Assembly (NCBI GenBank): GCA_902610585.1
Contig: CACLWE010000012.1
Coordinates: 1 to 32,678, forward strand
Length of the DNA: 32,678 bases
Direction: 5' to 3'
Source of the DNA: an uncultured Pelagibacteraceae bacterium
GTDB taxonomy: Bacteria; Pseudomonadota; Alphaproteobacteria; Pelagibacterales; AG-422-B15
Shown here: positions 15,626 through 25,685 of the stretch, one piece after another
Layout of the letters: each line of letters begins with the position of its first letter
Position numbering within the stretch: position 1 is the first letter of the stretch
Position numbers and translations under genes: made by a program
Notes under the pieces: generated by a model
Told to the model about the DNA's origin: nothing
Database searches by the model: none
The model's input: only the letters and a program-made list of their open reading frames with translations

Positions 15626-16891
15626 ATGAGAAGAGTTGTTGTTACTGGCATGGGGTTAGTGACTCCTCTAGGGTGCGGTGTAGAAACTAATTGGAAAAAA
15701 CTTAAATCTGGTATCTCTGGAGCTCGTAAAATTGAGAGTTTTGATACTTCGAACTTTAAGTGTAAAGTTGCATGTGAAGTACCTCTAAATAAAGAGATAG
15801 AAGGCTCTTTTATTGAGGAACAATGGATAGAAAAAAAAGAATTAAAGAAAATTGATAAGTTTATAAAATTTTCTCTTGCAGCTGCAGAGGAAGCATTTCA
15901 GCAAAGTAATTTAGATAATTTAGATGATCCAGCATCTTACCGTGCAGGATGTATAATGGGATCAGGTATGGGGGGGCTTCCAGGAATAGAAGAAACATCA
16001 ATTTCTTTTCAAGAGGGCAAAAAGATTAGCCCTTTTTTTATAACTGGTCGTATTATAAATATGTCATCTGGATATTTGTCAATTAAGTATAATTTAAAAG
16101 GTCCAAATTATTCGACTGTCTCTGCTTGCGCTTCATCTGCTCATGCTATAGGAGAGTCATTTAGACTAATTCAACATGGTCAAGTAGATTTAATGATGAC
16201 AGGGGGATCAGAGTCTACGATTAGCCCCATAGGTATTGAGGGATTTACAGCCTGCAAAGCACTGAGTACTAATTTTAACGATAATCCTAAAAGTGCTTCT
16301 AGACCATTTGACATTGATAGAGATGGATTTGTAATGGGTGAGGGTGGAGCTGTAATTATTTTAGAGGAGATGGATCACGCAATAAGCCGAGGAGCAAATA
16401 TTTTAGCAGAATTAATAGGTTATGGAATGTCATCTGATGCATATCATTACACATTGCCAGAACCATCCGGAGATGGTGCCTACAGGGCGATGCACAATGC
16501 ACTTGCTGACGCTAACATTGATGCAGGTAGTGTTGAATACATTAATGCTCATGGCACATCAACACCGTCAGGAGATAAAATTGAAGCAATGGCGATAGAC
16601 CAAATTTTTGAAAATAGTAAATACAAAGTTAATGTATCTTCAACAAAGTCTCAAATCGGCCATCTTTTAGGTGCAGCTGGTGCAGTTGAGACCATTTATT
16701 CAATTTTAAGTCTACTGAACAATCAGGCGCCTTACAATTTAAATTTACAAAACGAAATTGAAACAAAAAAAATAAGTTTTATAAAAGATAGATTACTTGA
16801 ATTTGATATAAATTATATCCTAACCAATTCATTTGGGTTTGGAGGAACGAATGTTTCTTTAGTGTTAAAAAAATTCAATGAAGGTAAATAA
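15626..16891 (+). CDS. fabF: 3-oxoacyl-ACP synthase II
   Basis: Condensing enzyme that extends acyl-ACP by two carbons. 421 residues, normal length. Catalytic triad: Cys168 in VSACASSAHA, His309 in NAHGTSTPSGD and His346 in KSQIGHLLGAAG. The N-terminus RRVVVTGMGLVTPLG and the ending TNSFGFGGTN are standard. It starts 11 bases after acpP without a visible Shine-Dalgarno, and its last 14 bases overlap gmk. Confidence 0.97.
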   Translation: MRRVVVTGMGLVTPLGCGVETNWKKLKSGISGARKIESFDTSNFKCKVACEVPLNKEIEGSFIEEQWIEKKELKKIDKFIKFSLAAAEEAFQQSNLDNLDDPASYRAGCIMGSGMGGLPGIEETSISFQEGKKISPFFITGRIINMSSGYLSIKYNLKGPNYSTVSACASSAHAIGESFRLIQHGQVDLMMTGGSESTISPIGIEGFTACKALSTNFNDNPKSASRPFDIDRDGFVMGEGGAVIILEEMDHAISRGANILAELIGYGMSSDAYHYTLPEPSGDGAYRAMHNALADANIDAGSVEYINAHGTSTPSGDKIEAMAIDQIFENSKYKVNVSSTKSQIGHLLGAAGAVETIYSILSLLNNQAPYNLNLQNEIETKKISFIKDRLLEFDINYILTNSFGFGGTNVSLVLKKFNEGK

Positions 16892-17462
16892 TAATAGACT
16901 TATTATTGTTATATCGTCTCCATCAGGAGCAGGAAAGACATCTGTCTGTAACAATTTAATTAAAAGAGATATGTCAATTGGCCTATCTATATCTGATACA
17001 ACAAGACCTGCAAGAGACAATGAAGTTAATGGTATAGATTATAATTTTATTCAAGAGTCAGAATTTAAGAAGAGAATTGCAAATAACTCTTACATTGAAC
17101 ATGCTTACGTGTTTGGAAATTATTATGGATCACTTGCTAAAAATATTAATGATCATTTTGAAAATAATAAGGATATTTTATTTGATATTGACTGGCAAGG
17201 AGCTTTGCAATTAAGGAAATCTTCTTATTCAAATATTATTTCAATATTTATAATACCGCCTTCAAAAGATATTATTTATGAAAGATTAAGAAAGCGAGCA
17301 ATTGCATCAGGTGACGACTTAGACACTATAAATAGTAGAATGAAAGAATATGAAACAGATATGAGTCATAAAGATGATTATGACTATGTTGTAATTAACT
17401 ATAAACTAGACTCCTGTGTTGATGAAATTGAAAGGATTATAAATAAACACCGAAAGAAATAA
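16878..17462 (+). CDS. gmk: Guanylate kinase
   Basis: Phosphorylates GMP to GDP. 194 residues with P-loop SSPSGAGKTS (residues 13-22), the GMP-binding SDTTRPARDNEVNGIDYNF and IEHAYVFGNYYGS, and IDWQGALQL. The ATG lies inside fabF with a 14-base overlap, implying coupling. In many alphaproteobacteria mltG and a YicC-like gene separate fabF and gmk; neither is present here. Ends 1 base from the convergent rsmA stop. Confidence 0.96.
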   Translation: MKVNNNRLIIVISSPSGAGKTSVCNNLIKRDMSIGLSISDTTRPARDNEVNGIDYNFIQESEFKKRIANNSYIEHAYVFGNYYGSLAKNINDHFENNKDILFDIDWQGALQLRKSSYSNIISIFIIPPSKDIIYERLRKRAIASGDDLDTINSRMKEYETDMSHKDDYDYVVINYKLDSCVDEIERIINKHRKK

Positions 17463-17463
17463 A

Positions 17464-18258
17464 TTAATTGATATAACTAGCAATATTACAATAATCTGAA
17501 ACTGACAGATTTTCTGGCCTTAGATTCTCATCTATTTTTAGACTTTCTAGAATATTTCTATACTCTTTAAGATTGTTTTTAATAGTTTTCCTTCTACTGC
17601 TAAAAGATTTTTCTAATAAATCTTCGAGCTTTAAAAAATTAATTTTACTATATTTTTCTGTTGGCTCTAAAAGTAAGATACATCCATCAACCTTTGGTTT
17701 TGGATAAAATATTGATGCAGGAGCATCTAATAATTTACTTACCTTACATCTAGATTGAACTAAAACAGATAGTCGGCCATATTTCTTTGTATTACGGGTT
17801 GCAACAATTCTTTCTGCCACTTCCTTTTGAAACATTAAAATCATTTTACTAAAAAATGAAGGCCAAATGTTACCACTTAGCCAACGGGTTAAGAGTCTTG
17901 TTGAAATATTGAAAGGTAAATTACCATAAATTATTACATCATCTTTGTTGTTGAACTGACTATAATCGTAAACTAATGCATCATCGTGAATAATTATAAC
18001 ATTATTATTTGACTCATATTTTTTTTTTAGGTGATGAACAAGAGTATTATCTTTTTCAATTAGATATAGCTTTTTAAATTTTTTTTTTAAAAGATATTTA
18101 GTAAGCGCTCCTTTGCCTGGGCCTATTTCAATAATAATATTTTTATTTGTTGAATGAATATATTTATTCATCTTTAAAAGGAAATTATTATCATGAATAA
18201 AATTTTGCCCTAATGACTTTTTTGGATAGATATTATTTATATTCAATTGTTGCCTCAT
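17464..18258 (-). CDS. rsmA: 16S rRNA (adenine1518-N6/adenine1519-N6)-dimethyltransferase
   Basis: Dimethylates two adjacent adenines in helix 45 of 16S rRNA late in 30S assembly. 264 residues. KKSLGQNFIHD at 13-23 is the classic KsgA start, EIGPGKGALT (44-53) binds S-adenosylmethionine, and NLPFNIST around 113-120 is the NLPY-like catalytic motif. The start overlaps the SurA-like gene by 26 bases. pdxA, often between surA and rsmA, is missing. Confidence 0.96.
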   Translation of the reverse strand: MRQQLNINNIYPKKSLGQNFIHDNNFLLKMNKYIHSTNKNIIIEIGPGKGALTKYLLKKKFKKLYLIEKDNTLVHHLKKKYESNNNVIIIHDDALVYDYSQFNNKDDVIIYGNLPFNISTRLLTRWLSGNIWPSFFSKMILMFQKEVAERIVATRNTKKYGRLSVLVQSRCKVSKLLDAPASIFYPKPKVDGCILLLEPTEKYSKINFLKLEDLLEKSFSSRRKTIKNNLKEYRNILESLKIDENLRPENLSVSDYCNIASYIN

Positions 18259-18838
18259 TGATCATATCTCTTAATAATTTACTACTTTGCAAATCCAGCT
18301 GTCTTTGAATTACAAAATTTTCAGCTTGTTCAAGAGATATATTTGGATTGTTTTTAATAATTTCATTTACTTCTATATCACTTACAGAGGTAAGTCTTAA
18401 ATACAGTCTACCTATAAGTTTAGTCCACAAAAGTTCATTAATTAATCGATTTTTGAATTGCTGATAACTGATATTATTTTCCTCAAGCATAAATAATGTA
18501 TTATTTCTATCAATATTATTTTTATCAAAGAAACTCTCCTCAAATCTAAGGTATTCATCATCTAAAATTTTAATATTGTATTCATCTATTTTTTGTTGTT
18601 TTAGTTTTTCTTTTATCAGTTCATCAACTGTATTATTGACGAGCAATTGGTTACTTAGGTTTTTATTATTTAAAATAGCTTCTAATTTAATTCTTTGAAT
18701 AATATCATAAGAAGTTATTATGTCCTCATTTACTAAAACTGCAATTTTGTGCTCAATTTTGCTATCTGCTGTCGAATTTACGATTACAAAAAATAAAAAA
18801 GTTAATAATAAAAAAAGATTAGAAAAGTAATTAGGCAT
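18233..18838 (-). CDS. surA: SurA-like periplasmic chaperone lacking parvulin domains
   Basis: 201 residues, against roughly 300-430 for SurA. An N-terminal signal segment (about 5-24) is followed by HKIAVLVNEDIITSYDIIQRIKLEA, the hallmark start of the SurA chaperone core, and VDELIKEKLKQQ. A C-terminal helix (QRQLDLQSSKLLRDMINEATIEY) resembles the end of SurA. No parvulin peptidyl-prolyl isomerase domain is visible between or after them. In E. coli the core alone has chaperone activity, so it may still deliver outer-membrane proteins such as LptD. The position lptD-surA-rsmA supports the name. It could instead be a divergent SurA N-domain protein of another subtype. Confidence 0.8.
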   Translation of the reverse strand: MPNYFSNLFLLLTFLFFVIVNSTADSKIEHKIAVLVNEDIITSYDIIQRIKLEAILNNKNLSNQLLVNNTVDELIKEKLKQQKIDEYNIKILDDEYLRFEESFFDKNNIDRNNTLFMLEENNISYQQFKNRLINELLWTKLIGRLYLRLTSVSDIEVNEIIKNNPNISLEQAENFVIQRQLDLQSSKLLRDMINEATIEYK

Positions 18839-18839
18839 A

Positions 18840-20933
18840 TTAATTTATAGTTGGTCCGAAAACTTTACTTTTTCCATAACTTCTGGTGGATCCAAAAGGT
18901 TTCAAGACAATTGTAAAGCTATATCCATCACTCTCTTTTATATCTCTGTCAATTGTTAAATCTCTATAGTAATTAAAATCTATACCTAGGCAATTATCCT
19001 CATAAAGTAGTCCGTATTGATATCCAATATTTTTATTTGTATCAATATCCTTAGTTCCTGTAAACTTTAAGTAAAAATTATCTTTAAAATTATATTCACC
19101 TCCAACAGCTACTTGCTCATTTAAACTTGAGTATTTTCCAGATGTATAATCATAATCGACTTTTAATTTAAGATCATAGATTTCTGCATATGTATTCATG
19201 CTTATCGATTTAACATCAATATCTTTTCTGTCTAAAACTATAGAACTACTTATATAATTGTTTTTTAATGATGCGTTTGATGAAAAGTAATAATCAGATA
19301 ATTCTTCTGCAGTATCAGAATTATTTTTGTTTAGCCTGAAACTTTGGCCCACGGTTAACTTTAGGCTAAAGTTTTCATTATCATCAATCAACCAATCTAA
19401 TCCATAATTAATTCTTGGTCCACTTTCCCATTGTGTGATTGATGTAGCTCTATTTGAAGAAAAAAGATTACTGCTCGATATACTTTGTGGACCTGTATAA
19501 TTATTATAGGGAGCAATAATTGGCATTATTACCGGTGAGAGTGTTTGACTTACATTCGATCCAGTTTTTATAAGAGGGTAGCTGATTACACTGTGAATTT
19601 GAGGATAAATTCTAAAATTATCAGTATCGTTACTTCTCTTATTATCAATCGATATTGAAACTAATCTAAAATTGGCGCTATTTTCAAAAATTAGACCTGT
19701 ATTATTATTAATAATGTTTTTATACCAATTTAGCTGCGACGAAGCCATGTAACTATAATTATTGCTTAAGCTTTTGTTATAGTAAAATTGATTATTAAGA
19801 TTAAGATTGCCGTCCAATAAATCATCTTTTATGCCATTAATATTGTATGTTACTCTAGGATAAACATATTCCCATTGTTCACTTCCTTGTATCGCAAGAT
19901 GTTTATAACCTATGGCATCCAATGAAAAATAATAATTATCATGAGATCTTGTAAAACCTAGTCCAGATTTTAATACTGTAAGGTTATTGATTTTATTTTT
20001 CCTCATGTATGTATCATTATTACTTGTTTGTATGAATGCATCTAATGTTCCATAAGGATTATTTATTTCTGAATTAAAAAAAATATGCTGGCTTGTTCCA
20101 GTCTTATCACCATTATCATCTATACTTGCGTCAATATTGAAATTTCCCATATCATTTAAATGACGGTAGTTAAATGAATAAAAATTATTACTTTTAGATT
20201 GTATCGTTGGAGTGAATGTCAGATCTAAATTACTTTTTATATTATAGAAGATTGGTATTGAGAATGAGTCACCAAGATTTTGATCTGTTTCAACAGTTGG
20301 CATTAACAATCCTGATCTCTTTTTTACCGATGGATCTGGGTGAGAAAAATAAGGAAGATAAAAAACTGGTATGTTAAATAGATGTATTCTTGCGTGATCA
20401 TAATGAATTGTTTTAGTTTCACTATCTTGAAATATTTTATTTGCTTTCAATTTCCATCCAGGACAACCTTCAATTAAATAATCATTTTCAAGACAAGGAG
20501 TATATTCAGCATCTTCTAAACCACTCACATTTTTCTTCTTAATTATATTGGACCCCACCAATCTAGACCCATCATCTAATCTAGCTCTTACATTTACACC
20601 TTTGAGATCTTTTATTTCATCATCAGTCTCAAGTTTATCAAAAAAATAGCTATTACCTTCAATATCGTTTAAAATAATATTCCCATCAGCATTTATTAGA
20701 GACTCATTTTCGTCATATATAATTAGATCAGATTTTAATTTTGATCCTTTTTTATCTTGTACTGTTGCGTTTCCACTTGCCTGAATTATCCCACTATTTT
20801 TTTCTACTTTTATTTCGTCAGCAATTATTTTTATTTTCTGATCCGCTGAAATTTTATTTGATGCCAATAAAGTAATCACTATAAAAGACAAAAAAATAAA
20901 ATAAAAATATTTGAATTTAAGTAGAGCGATCAT
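18840..20933 (-). CDS. lptD: LPS-assembly protein LptD
   Basis: Outer-membrane beta-barrel that inserts lipopolysaccharide into the outer leaflet. 697 residues: a signal segment (about 8-30), an OstA-like N-terminal beta-jellyroll (about 31-150, with ASGNATVQDKKGS and DGNIILNDIEG), then a large barrel rich in alternating Tyr and Asn strands. TPCLENDYLIEGCPGW carries two Cys after the jellyroll, and a third Cys (EDNCLGIDF) lies near the end of the barrel; these could form the inter-domain disulfide. The start overlaps lptG by 17 bases. Low similarity is normal in the barrel, but the N-domain and neighbours make the call firm. Confidence 0.95.
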   Translation of the reverse strand: MIALLKFKYFYFIFLSFIVITLLASNKISADQKIKIIADEIKVEKNSGIIQASGNATVQDKKGSKLKSDLIIYDENESLINADGNIILNDIEGNSYFFDKLETDDEIKDLKGVNVRARLDDGSRLVGSNIIKKKNVSGLEDAEYTPCLENDYLIEGCPGWKLKANKIFQDSETKTIHYDHARIHLFNIPVFYLPYFSHPDPSVKKRSGLLMPTVETDQNLGDSFSIPIFYNIKSNLDLTFTPTIQSKSNNFYSFNYRHLNDMGNFNIDASIDDNGDKTGTSQHIFFNSEINNPYGTLDAFIQTSNNDTYMRKNKINNLTVLKSGLGFTRSHDNYYFSLDAIGYKHLAIQGSEQWEYVYPRVTYNINGIKDDLLDGNLNLNNQFYYNKSLSNNYSYMASSQLNWYKNIINNNTGLIFENSANFRLVSISIDNKRSNDTDNFRIYPQIHSVISYPLIKTGSNVSQTLSPVIMPIIAPYNNYTGPQSISSSNLFSSNRATSITQWESGPRINYGLDWLIDDNENFSLKLTVGQSFRLNKNNSDTAEELSDYYFSSNASLKNNYISSSIVLDRKDIDVKSISMNTYAEIYDLKLKVDYDYTSGKYSSLNEQVAVGGEYNFKDNFYLKFTGTKDIDTNKNIGYQYGLLYEDNCLGIDFNYYRDLTIDRDIKESDGYSFTIVLKPFGSTRSYGKSKVFGPTIN

Positions 20934-22035
20934 TTATGTAAATTTTTCTAATATTATCTAATTGATATATGATTACTGAAATAGCTGTTATGATAACTGG
21001 TAATATAGCTTTAGAAGCCATCGGATCTAGTTGTGAAGTTGATCCAAGTGCTTCAAGAAGATTAGATAAAAAATATATAATAAAAATTATCAACAAAGAA
21101 TATATAATTGTTTTAGTAAATTTGTCGTTTTGTTTTAAGTTTCTTACTATAGATGACGCTAGAAGTGCCAAAGATGACATGAAAAAAGGTAGAAAAACTA
21201 GGTCGTAAAGATGCATCTTAAAATCTATAGCTGAATAACCCAAACTTTCCAGAAAACCAATAAATGGAACTAGTCTCCATATAGAAATGTTTGTTGGAGA
21301 TGATAAACTGTCTGTTATATCTTTAGGCTTAATATTAGTTTTATAAGTTATTTCATTTTTAAAGTATGCCGATCCAAATTTTGGAGTTATTTGTGTATGC
21401 TTCATTTTCCAATAGCCATTTTGAAGTTCTGCTGTTTCTCCATCAAGTCGACCTTGAAATACTCCATTTTGATCATATTCAAGGATCATAAAATCTATGA
21501 TATGTGTTCCTTGCTCTTTAATTTTTTTTGCAAATAATACACTAGAAATTTTTTTGTCACTATTTTCTTGTTTTAGCCATAATCCATTTTTTGTAATTGA
21601 CGCGAATTTGTCTACTCTATCAATATATCGATATTCTAATTCACTATACCTGTCATTAAATAGAGCGTTAAGCGGATTGATTATGGCAATAAAAAAGATA
21701 CCCAGAAAAAAATAAAGAAAAATTGAAGGCAGTGTGATTTTTATGTTAGAAATTCCAACAGAATTAATAATTATTTTTTCAGATCCTCTAATGAGTCCCA
21801 AGTAGGCTAAAATAGATCCAGAAAATGCAATTAAAGGCAACGCAAAATAAATAAGACTAAGGAAATTTAGTGCAGCTAACTGAAATATTATATTTAATGG
21901 AACATCTTTTGAAGCTGATTTTCGGAGCTGTTCAACAAAATCGCCAATAAATAAAATCGTCGCAAATACAATCAATGATATAATGAAAGAATAAAAAAAT
22001 CTTTTGAAAATATACAAATTTATTTTATCTAGCAT
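20917..22035 (-). CDS. lptG: LPS export ABC transporter permease LptG
   Basis: 372 residues with the LptF/LptG layout: an N-terminal pair of helices and a third to about residue 125, a periplasmic jellyroll domain (about 140-260), and three C-terminal helices. The start LYIFKRFFYSFIISLIVF and the DPMASKAILPVIITAI stretch fit the family. Together with LptF and an LptB ATPase encoded elsewhere, it pulls LPS from the inner membrane. Second gene of lptF-lptG-lptD, overlapping lptF by 11 bases. Confidence 0.92.
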   Translation of the reverse strand: MLDKINLYIFKRFFYSFIISLIVFATILFIGDFVEQLRKSASKDVPLNIIFQLAALNFLSLIYFALPLIAFSGSILAYLGLIRGSEKIIINSVGISNIKITLPSIFLYFFLGIFFIAIINPLNALFNDRYSELEYRYIDRVDKFASITKNGLWLKQENSDKKISSVLFAKKIKEQGTHIIDFMILEYDQNGVFQGRLDGETAELQNGYWKMKHTQITPKFGSAYFKNEITYKTNIKPKDITDSLSSPTNISIWRLVPFIGFLESLGYSAIDFKMHLYDLVFLPFFMSSLALLASSIVRNLKQNDKFTKTIIYSLLIIFIIYFLSNLLEALGSTSQLDPMASKAILPVIITAISVIIYQLDNIRKIYINDRST

Positions 22036-23143
22036 TAAAATACCTTTTTAATTCAACATCATCAAAAAAAATAATTAAGTTTAGGAAAATTAAGGATGAT
22101 ATAGGTAAAATATACACTAAATATATCAGATTACTTTCTTGAATTAAAAAGTTAGACAAAGTAATTTGAATTATTTGAAAAACAAAGGCTAGAATAGATA
22201 CTATAGTTATTGGTAACAAAAAATTATCTCCTGGTTTTTTCGAAAATTTCAATATTATAAGAGGAATCAAGGCAAAACTAAAAATATACAGCGGATTAGC
22301 AAATCTTGAATGCAATTCAGCAAATTGCTCTTTTTCATATTTATTTAAATCTCTTAATTTTTTTCCTTCCAAATTTGTTATTAGTTGATTGGTATATAAT
22401 TCGTCTGAATAAATATGTTTATCTTCTTTTTTATTATAAGGCGCAAGGTTCAGGTCGTAAGTTTCAAACTCTATCTCAGATATTTTGTTTTCATTTCTTT
22501 CAAAAATTTGAATATTACCATTAAATAATCTTAATATTTTTTCATTATCATACTCAACAAATTCTCCATTTTGAGCAATATATGTTTGTGGCCTGTTTGA
22601 GTCACCAAGATCATGAATTAACAAACCATTAATTTTATTCCCAACTCTTTCTTGAAGAAAAATTGTTAATGTATCAGCGGGTGAGATAAATTTTTTTTCT
22701 TTTAAAATTGAAGCATGAATGCCAGAAGATCTTATATCTATAATCTTGTGTCTTATCTCATTTAGTGAATATGGAGTAATATAAACACTCAGAATAATTG
22801 ATAAAAAATATACCAGGAGAGCAAAAAATAGAATTGGCCTTATTAGAATATCAAAATCTGATTTTCCAGAAGCCCAAAGAATGATAATTTCACTATCATT
22901 TCTTAATCTATTAATATTGAATAAAATAGATAAAAAAAGGCAAATTGGAATTGTAATGAGAAGTATTTTGGGCAATAACAATAATATGTAAGACATATAT
23001 GAAATTAAGGAAACATTTTCAGTTGTTAATAAATCAATATGCCTCAGACTTTGACCAAGCCATAAAATAGAGCTAATAAGAACTATTAATAATAAAAAAC
23101 TTGAAGAGATTTCCTTAATCGAATATGTTGTAAATCTTGACAT
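22025..23143 (-). CDS. lptF: LPS export ABC transporter permease LptF
   Basis: 372 residues with three N-terminal helices, a periplasmic region (about 120-270) and three C-terminal helices (from about 275). EIIILWASGKSDFDI is the coupling region that faces LptB in this family, and LHSRFANPLYIFSFALIPLIIL is typical of LptF. First gene of the LPS export operon, followed by lptG, lptD, surA and rsmA. An extended −10 lies 13 bases before its ATG. Confidence 0.92.
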   Translation of the reverse strand: MSRFTTYSIKEISSSFLLLIVLISSILWLGQSLRHIDLLTTENVSLISYMSYILLLLPKILLITIPICLFLSILFNINRLRNDSEIIILWASGKSDFDILIRPILFFALLVYFLSIILSVYITPYSLNEIRHKIIDIRSSGIHASILKEKKFISPADTLTIFLQERVGNKINGLLIHDLGDSNRPQTYIAQNGEFVEYDNEKILRLFNGNIQIFERNENKISEIEFETYDLNLAPYNKKEDKHIYSDELYTNQLITNLEGKKLRDLNKYEKEQFAELHSRFANPLYIFSFALIPLIILKFSKKPGDNFLLPITIVSILAFVFQIIQITLSNFLIQESNLIYLVYILPISSLIFLNLIIFFDDVELKRYFNAR

Positions 23144-23150
23144 TTTTTCA

Positions 23151-23156
23151 ATTATA
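23151..23156 (-). promoter_or_regulatory. Candidate extended −10 promoter for lptF operon (leaderless)
   Basis: On the minus strand TATAAT is preceded by TGA, giving the extended −10 form TGnTATAAT, which can work without a good −35. The box begins 13 bases before the ATG of lptF, so the transcript would start about at the ATG. No Shine-Dalgarno is present. It lies in the 40-base divergent gap with pepA. Confidence 0.5.
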
Positions 23157-23183
23157 TCAATATTTTGCTAAAGGTACATATGT

Positions 23184-24701
23184 ATGGTTATTCAATTTAA
23201 TAATTTAAAACAAGAAAAAGATGCAGTTGGTATAATATTTTGTGACGATAAATGTCGATTAATTGGTTATGGAAAGAAACTAGATCAATTATCAAAGAAA
23301 TATATCTCTAACATTGTTAAAGCAGATGCTTCCTTTCAGGAAAGAAAGTCAAAAAATTTTGATTATATAATAATACACCAACCAACAAATTTAAAGCTAT
23401 CAAAAGTATATATATTTAAATTAAAAAAGTTTAAAGACTATCATATAAGAGATTTTCAGATTTTAGGAGGAAATTTAAACTCCCTTATCAAATTTTATAA
23501 GGAAACAAATGTAATAATATATCCAGACGGCTTGTCATCCTCAAAAGTAAGTTCTCTCAATTCTATTAGCGAGATGATACTAGGTATGTCATTAGCCTCG
23601 TATAGCTTTACAAAATATTTTTCGAAAAAAGTAGATAAAAAGGGTATTAAGAAGAAAAATAAAAAAATTAAAATTTATTCATCACAACATACTCGACTTG
23701 CAAAAAATTATGAAAATATTAATGCGATACATCAAGGCGTTACTCTTACAAGAAACTTGGTTACTGAACCTCCAAATGTGATGACCCCTCCGAAAATTGC
23801 AGAATATGCAAAATCTCTCACTGAATACGGGGTTGATGTTAAGGTATTGGGTGAGAAAGAAATGAAAAAGCTTGGCATGGGTTCCCTTCTAGGTGTAGGA
23901 CAGGGTAGTATTTATGAGTCTCAGTTAGTAATCATGAAATGGAGCGGCGCACGAAATAAGAAAAAAAAACCAATTGCATTCATTGGTAAAGGGGTCTCAT
24001 TTGATACAGGAGGCGTATCTTTAAAACCTTCAAATGGTATGGAAGAAATGAAGTATGACATGGGAGGCTCAGGGGTTGTAATTGGCTTAATGAAGGCTCT
24101 AGCGCTTAGAAAAGCAAAAGCAAATGTAATTGGCGTTGTTGGTTTAGTTGAAAACCATATTGGCAGTAAGGCACAAAGGCCTAGTGATGTAGTTAAATCC
24201 TATTCTGGCCAAACAATAGAAGTATTAAATACAGACGCAGAAGGAAGATTAGTTCTTGCTGATGCACTATGGTATACTCAAGAACAATATAAACCAGAGC
24301 TTATGGTTGATCTTGCAACTCTTACTGGAGCAATTATCGTCGCATTAGGAGACGAGTATGCAGGTCTTTTCTCAAATAATGATAAAATAAGTAAACAATT
24401 GGCTGAAGCTGGTGATATCGAGGGAGAAAAATTATGGCGTTTGCCGCTGAATGACAGGTATGACAAAATGCTAAATTCACCTATTGCAGATATGCAAAAT
24501 ATTACAAATGGAAGAGGTCCAGGTTCTATTACAGCAGCACAATTCTTGCAGAGATTTGTAAATAAAGTTCCTTGGGCACACCTTGATATTGCTGGAACTA
24601 CTTGGACTAAACAGCCATTACCTACTTCACCAAAAGGTGCAACTGCTTTTGGTGTGAAGCTTTTAAATAGATTTGTATCTAAATATTATGAGGGTAAATA
24701 A
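23184..24701 (+). CDS. pepA: Leucyl (cytosol) aminopeptidase, M17 family
   Basis: Zinc/manganese aminopeptidase that removes N-terminal residues from peptides. 505 residues. The N-terminal regulatory domain (to about 170) is divergent; the C-terminal catalytic domain has [16 protein letters not shown], the family signature [14 protein letters not shown] with metal ligands, and HLDIAGT. The chosen ATG has an AAAGGT 8 bases upstream. The stop overlaps the ndk start by one base (TAATG). Confidence 0.95.
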   Translation: MVIQFNNLKQEKDAVGIIFCDDKCRLIGYGKKLDQLSKKYISNIVKADASFQERKSKNFDYIIIHQPTNLKLSKVYIFKLKKFKDYHIRDFQILGGNLNSLIKFYKETNVIIYPDGLSSSKVSSLNSISEMILGMSLASYSFTKYFSKKVDKKGIKKKNKKIKIYSSQHTRLAKNYENINAIHQGVTLTRNLVTEPPNVMTPPKIAEYAKSLTEYGVDVKVLGEKEMKKLGMGSLLGVGQGSIYESQLVIMKWSGARNKKKKPIAFIGKGVSFDTGGVSLKPSNGMEEMKYDMGGSGVVIGLMKALALRKAKANVIGVVGLVENHIGSKAQRPSDVVKSYSGQTIEVLNTDAEGRLVLADALWYTQEQYKPELMVDLATLTGAIIVALGDEYAGLFSNNDKISKQLAEAGDIEGEKLWRLPLNDRYDKMLNSPIADMQNITNGRGPGSITAAQFLQRFVNKVPWAHLDIAGTTWTKQPLPTSPKGATAFGVKLLNRFVSKYYEGK

Positions 24702-25123
24702 TGGCGATAGAGAGAACTTTTTCAATAATCAAACCTGATGCAGTTGAACGAAACAAGATTGGTGAAATAATTTCTATGCTTGAGTCTGCTGGCTTAAGAA
24801 TTGTTGCATCTAAAAGGATTCAATTAGACCAAAACAAAGCAGCCTCTTTTTATAGTGTACATTCCGACAAACCTTTTTTTCAAAGCTTGTGCGATTTTAT
24901 GTGCTCAGGGCCAATAGTGGTACAAGTTCTTGAAGGAGAAAATGCAATTCAAAGGAATAGAGAAGTAATGGGAGCAACTAATCCAGAGGAAGCTGCTGAG
25001 GGTACGATAAGAAAAAAATTCGCTTTGTCTTTAGAAAAAAATTCTGTACATGGATCAGACAGCCCTGAAAATGCTGAAATCGAGATAAATCATTTTTTTG
25101 ATGAGGCAGACATTATCTCGTAA
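24701..25123 (+). CDS. ndk: Nucleoside diphosphate kinase
   Basis: Balances nucleoside triphosphates by phosphate transfer through a phospho-His. 140 residues, the standard size. [29 protein letters not shown] and the active site KNSVHGSDS with His117 are intact. GAGGG from the end of pepA lies 7 bases before the ATG and can serve as its ribosome binding site. The end overlaps the convergent purN by 11 bases. Confidence 0.98.
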   Translation: MAIERTFSIIKPDAVERNKIGEIISMLESAGLRIVASKRIQLDQNKAASFYSVHSDKPFFQSLCDFMCSGPIVVQVLEGENAIQRNREVMGATNPEEAAEGTIRKKFALSLEKNSVHGSDSPENAEIEINHFFDEADIIS

Positions 25124-25685
25124 GCACCAACTTGATGGCTTCGGGATAAATAATATGTTCTTCTTTTAAGACCTTTTTAGAAACTGAGGTTTCTGTATCC
25201 TCTGCACTAATCTCTACTTCTCTCTGTAGAATAATTTTCCCTCCATCCATTTCTTGATTTACATAATGTACCGTACATCCCGTTTTAGTTTCATTATTTT
25301 CTAGAACACGTTGGTGAGTATTGAGCCCTTTATATTTAGGCAGTAATGAAGGATGTATGTTTATAATTTTATTAGGATAATGATCAATTAATTTTTTTGA
25401 CAATATTTTCATATATCCTGCTAAACAAATTAGTTCAAGTTCATATGGTTTTAATAGACTGATAATCTTTTCTTCATATTCTTCAGTATTTTTAAAATTA
25501 TGGTGGTCTAATGTGATTGCCTCTAAATTATTTTCTTTTGCAAAACTTAAGCCGGGAGCATTTTTATTATTTGAAAAAACTACTTTTATTTCTGCTGGAT
25601 ACTCTTGTTCTTTACATGCATCTATAATCGATTTTAAATTTGAACCACGTCCAGATATAAAGATACCTATGGGATATTTAATCAT
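25113..25685 (-). CDS. purN: Phosphoribosylglycinamide formyltransferase
   Basis: Third step of purine synthesis: transfers a formyl group from 10-formyl-THF to GAR. 190 residues. [10 protein letters not shown] at 11-20 binds phosphate; the catalytic set is Asn109, His111 ([17 protein letters not shown]) and Asp147 (QEMDGG). The start overlaps purM by 8 bases; the pair forms the small operon purM-purN. Confidence 0.97.
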   Translation of the reverse strand: MIKYPIGIFISGRGSNLKSIIDACKEQEYPAEIKVVFSNNKNAPGLSFAKENNLEAITLDHHNFKNTEEYEEKIISLLKPYELELICLAGYMKILSKKLIDHYPNKIINIHPSLLPKYKGLNTHQRVLENNETKTGCTVHYVNQEMDGGKIILQREVEISAEDTETSVSKKVLKEEHIIYPEAIKLVLTR

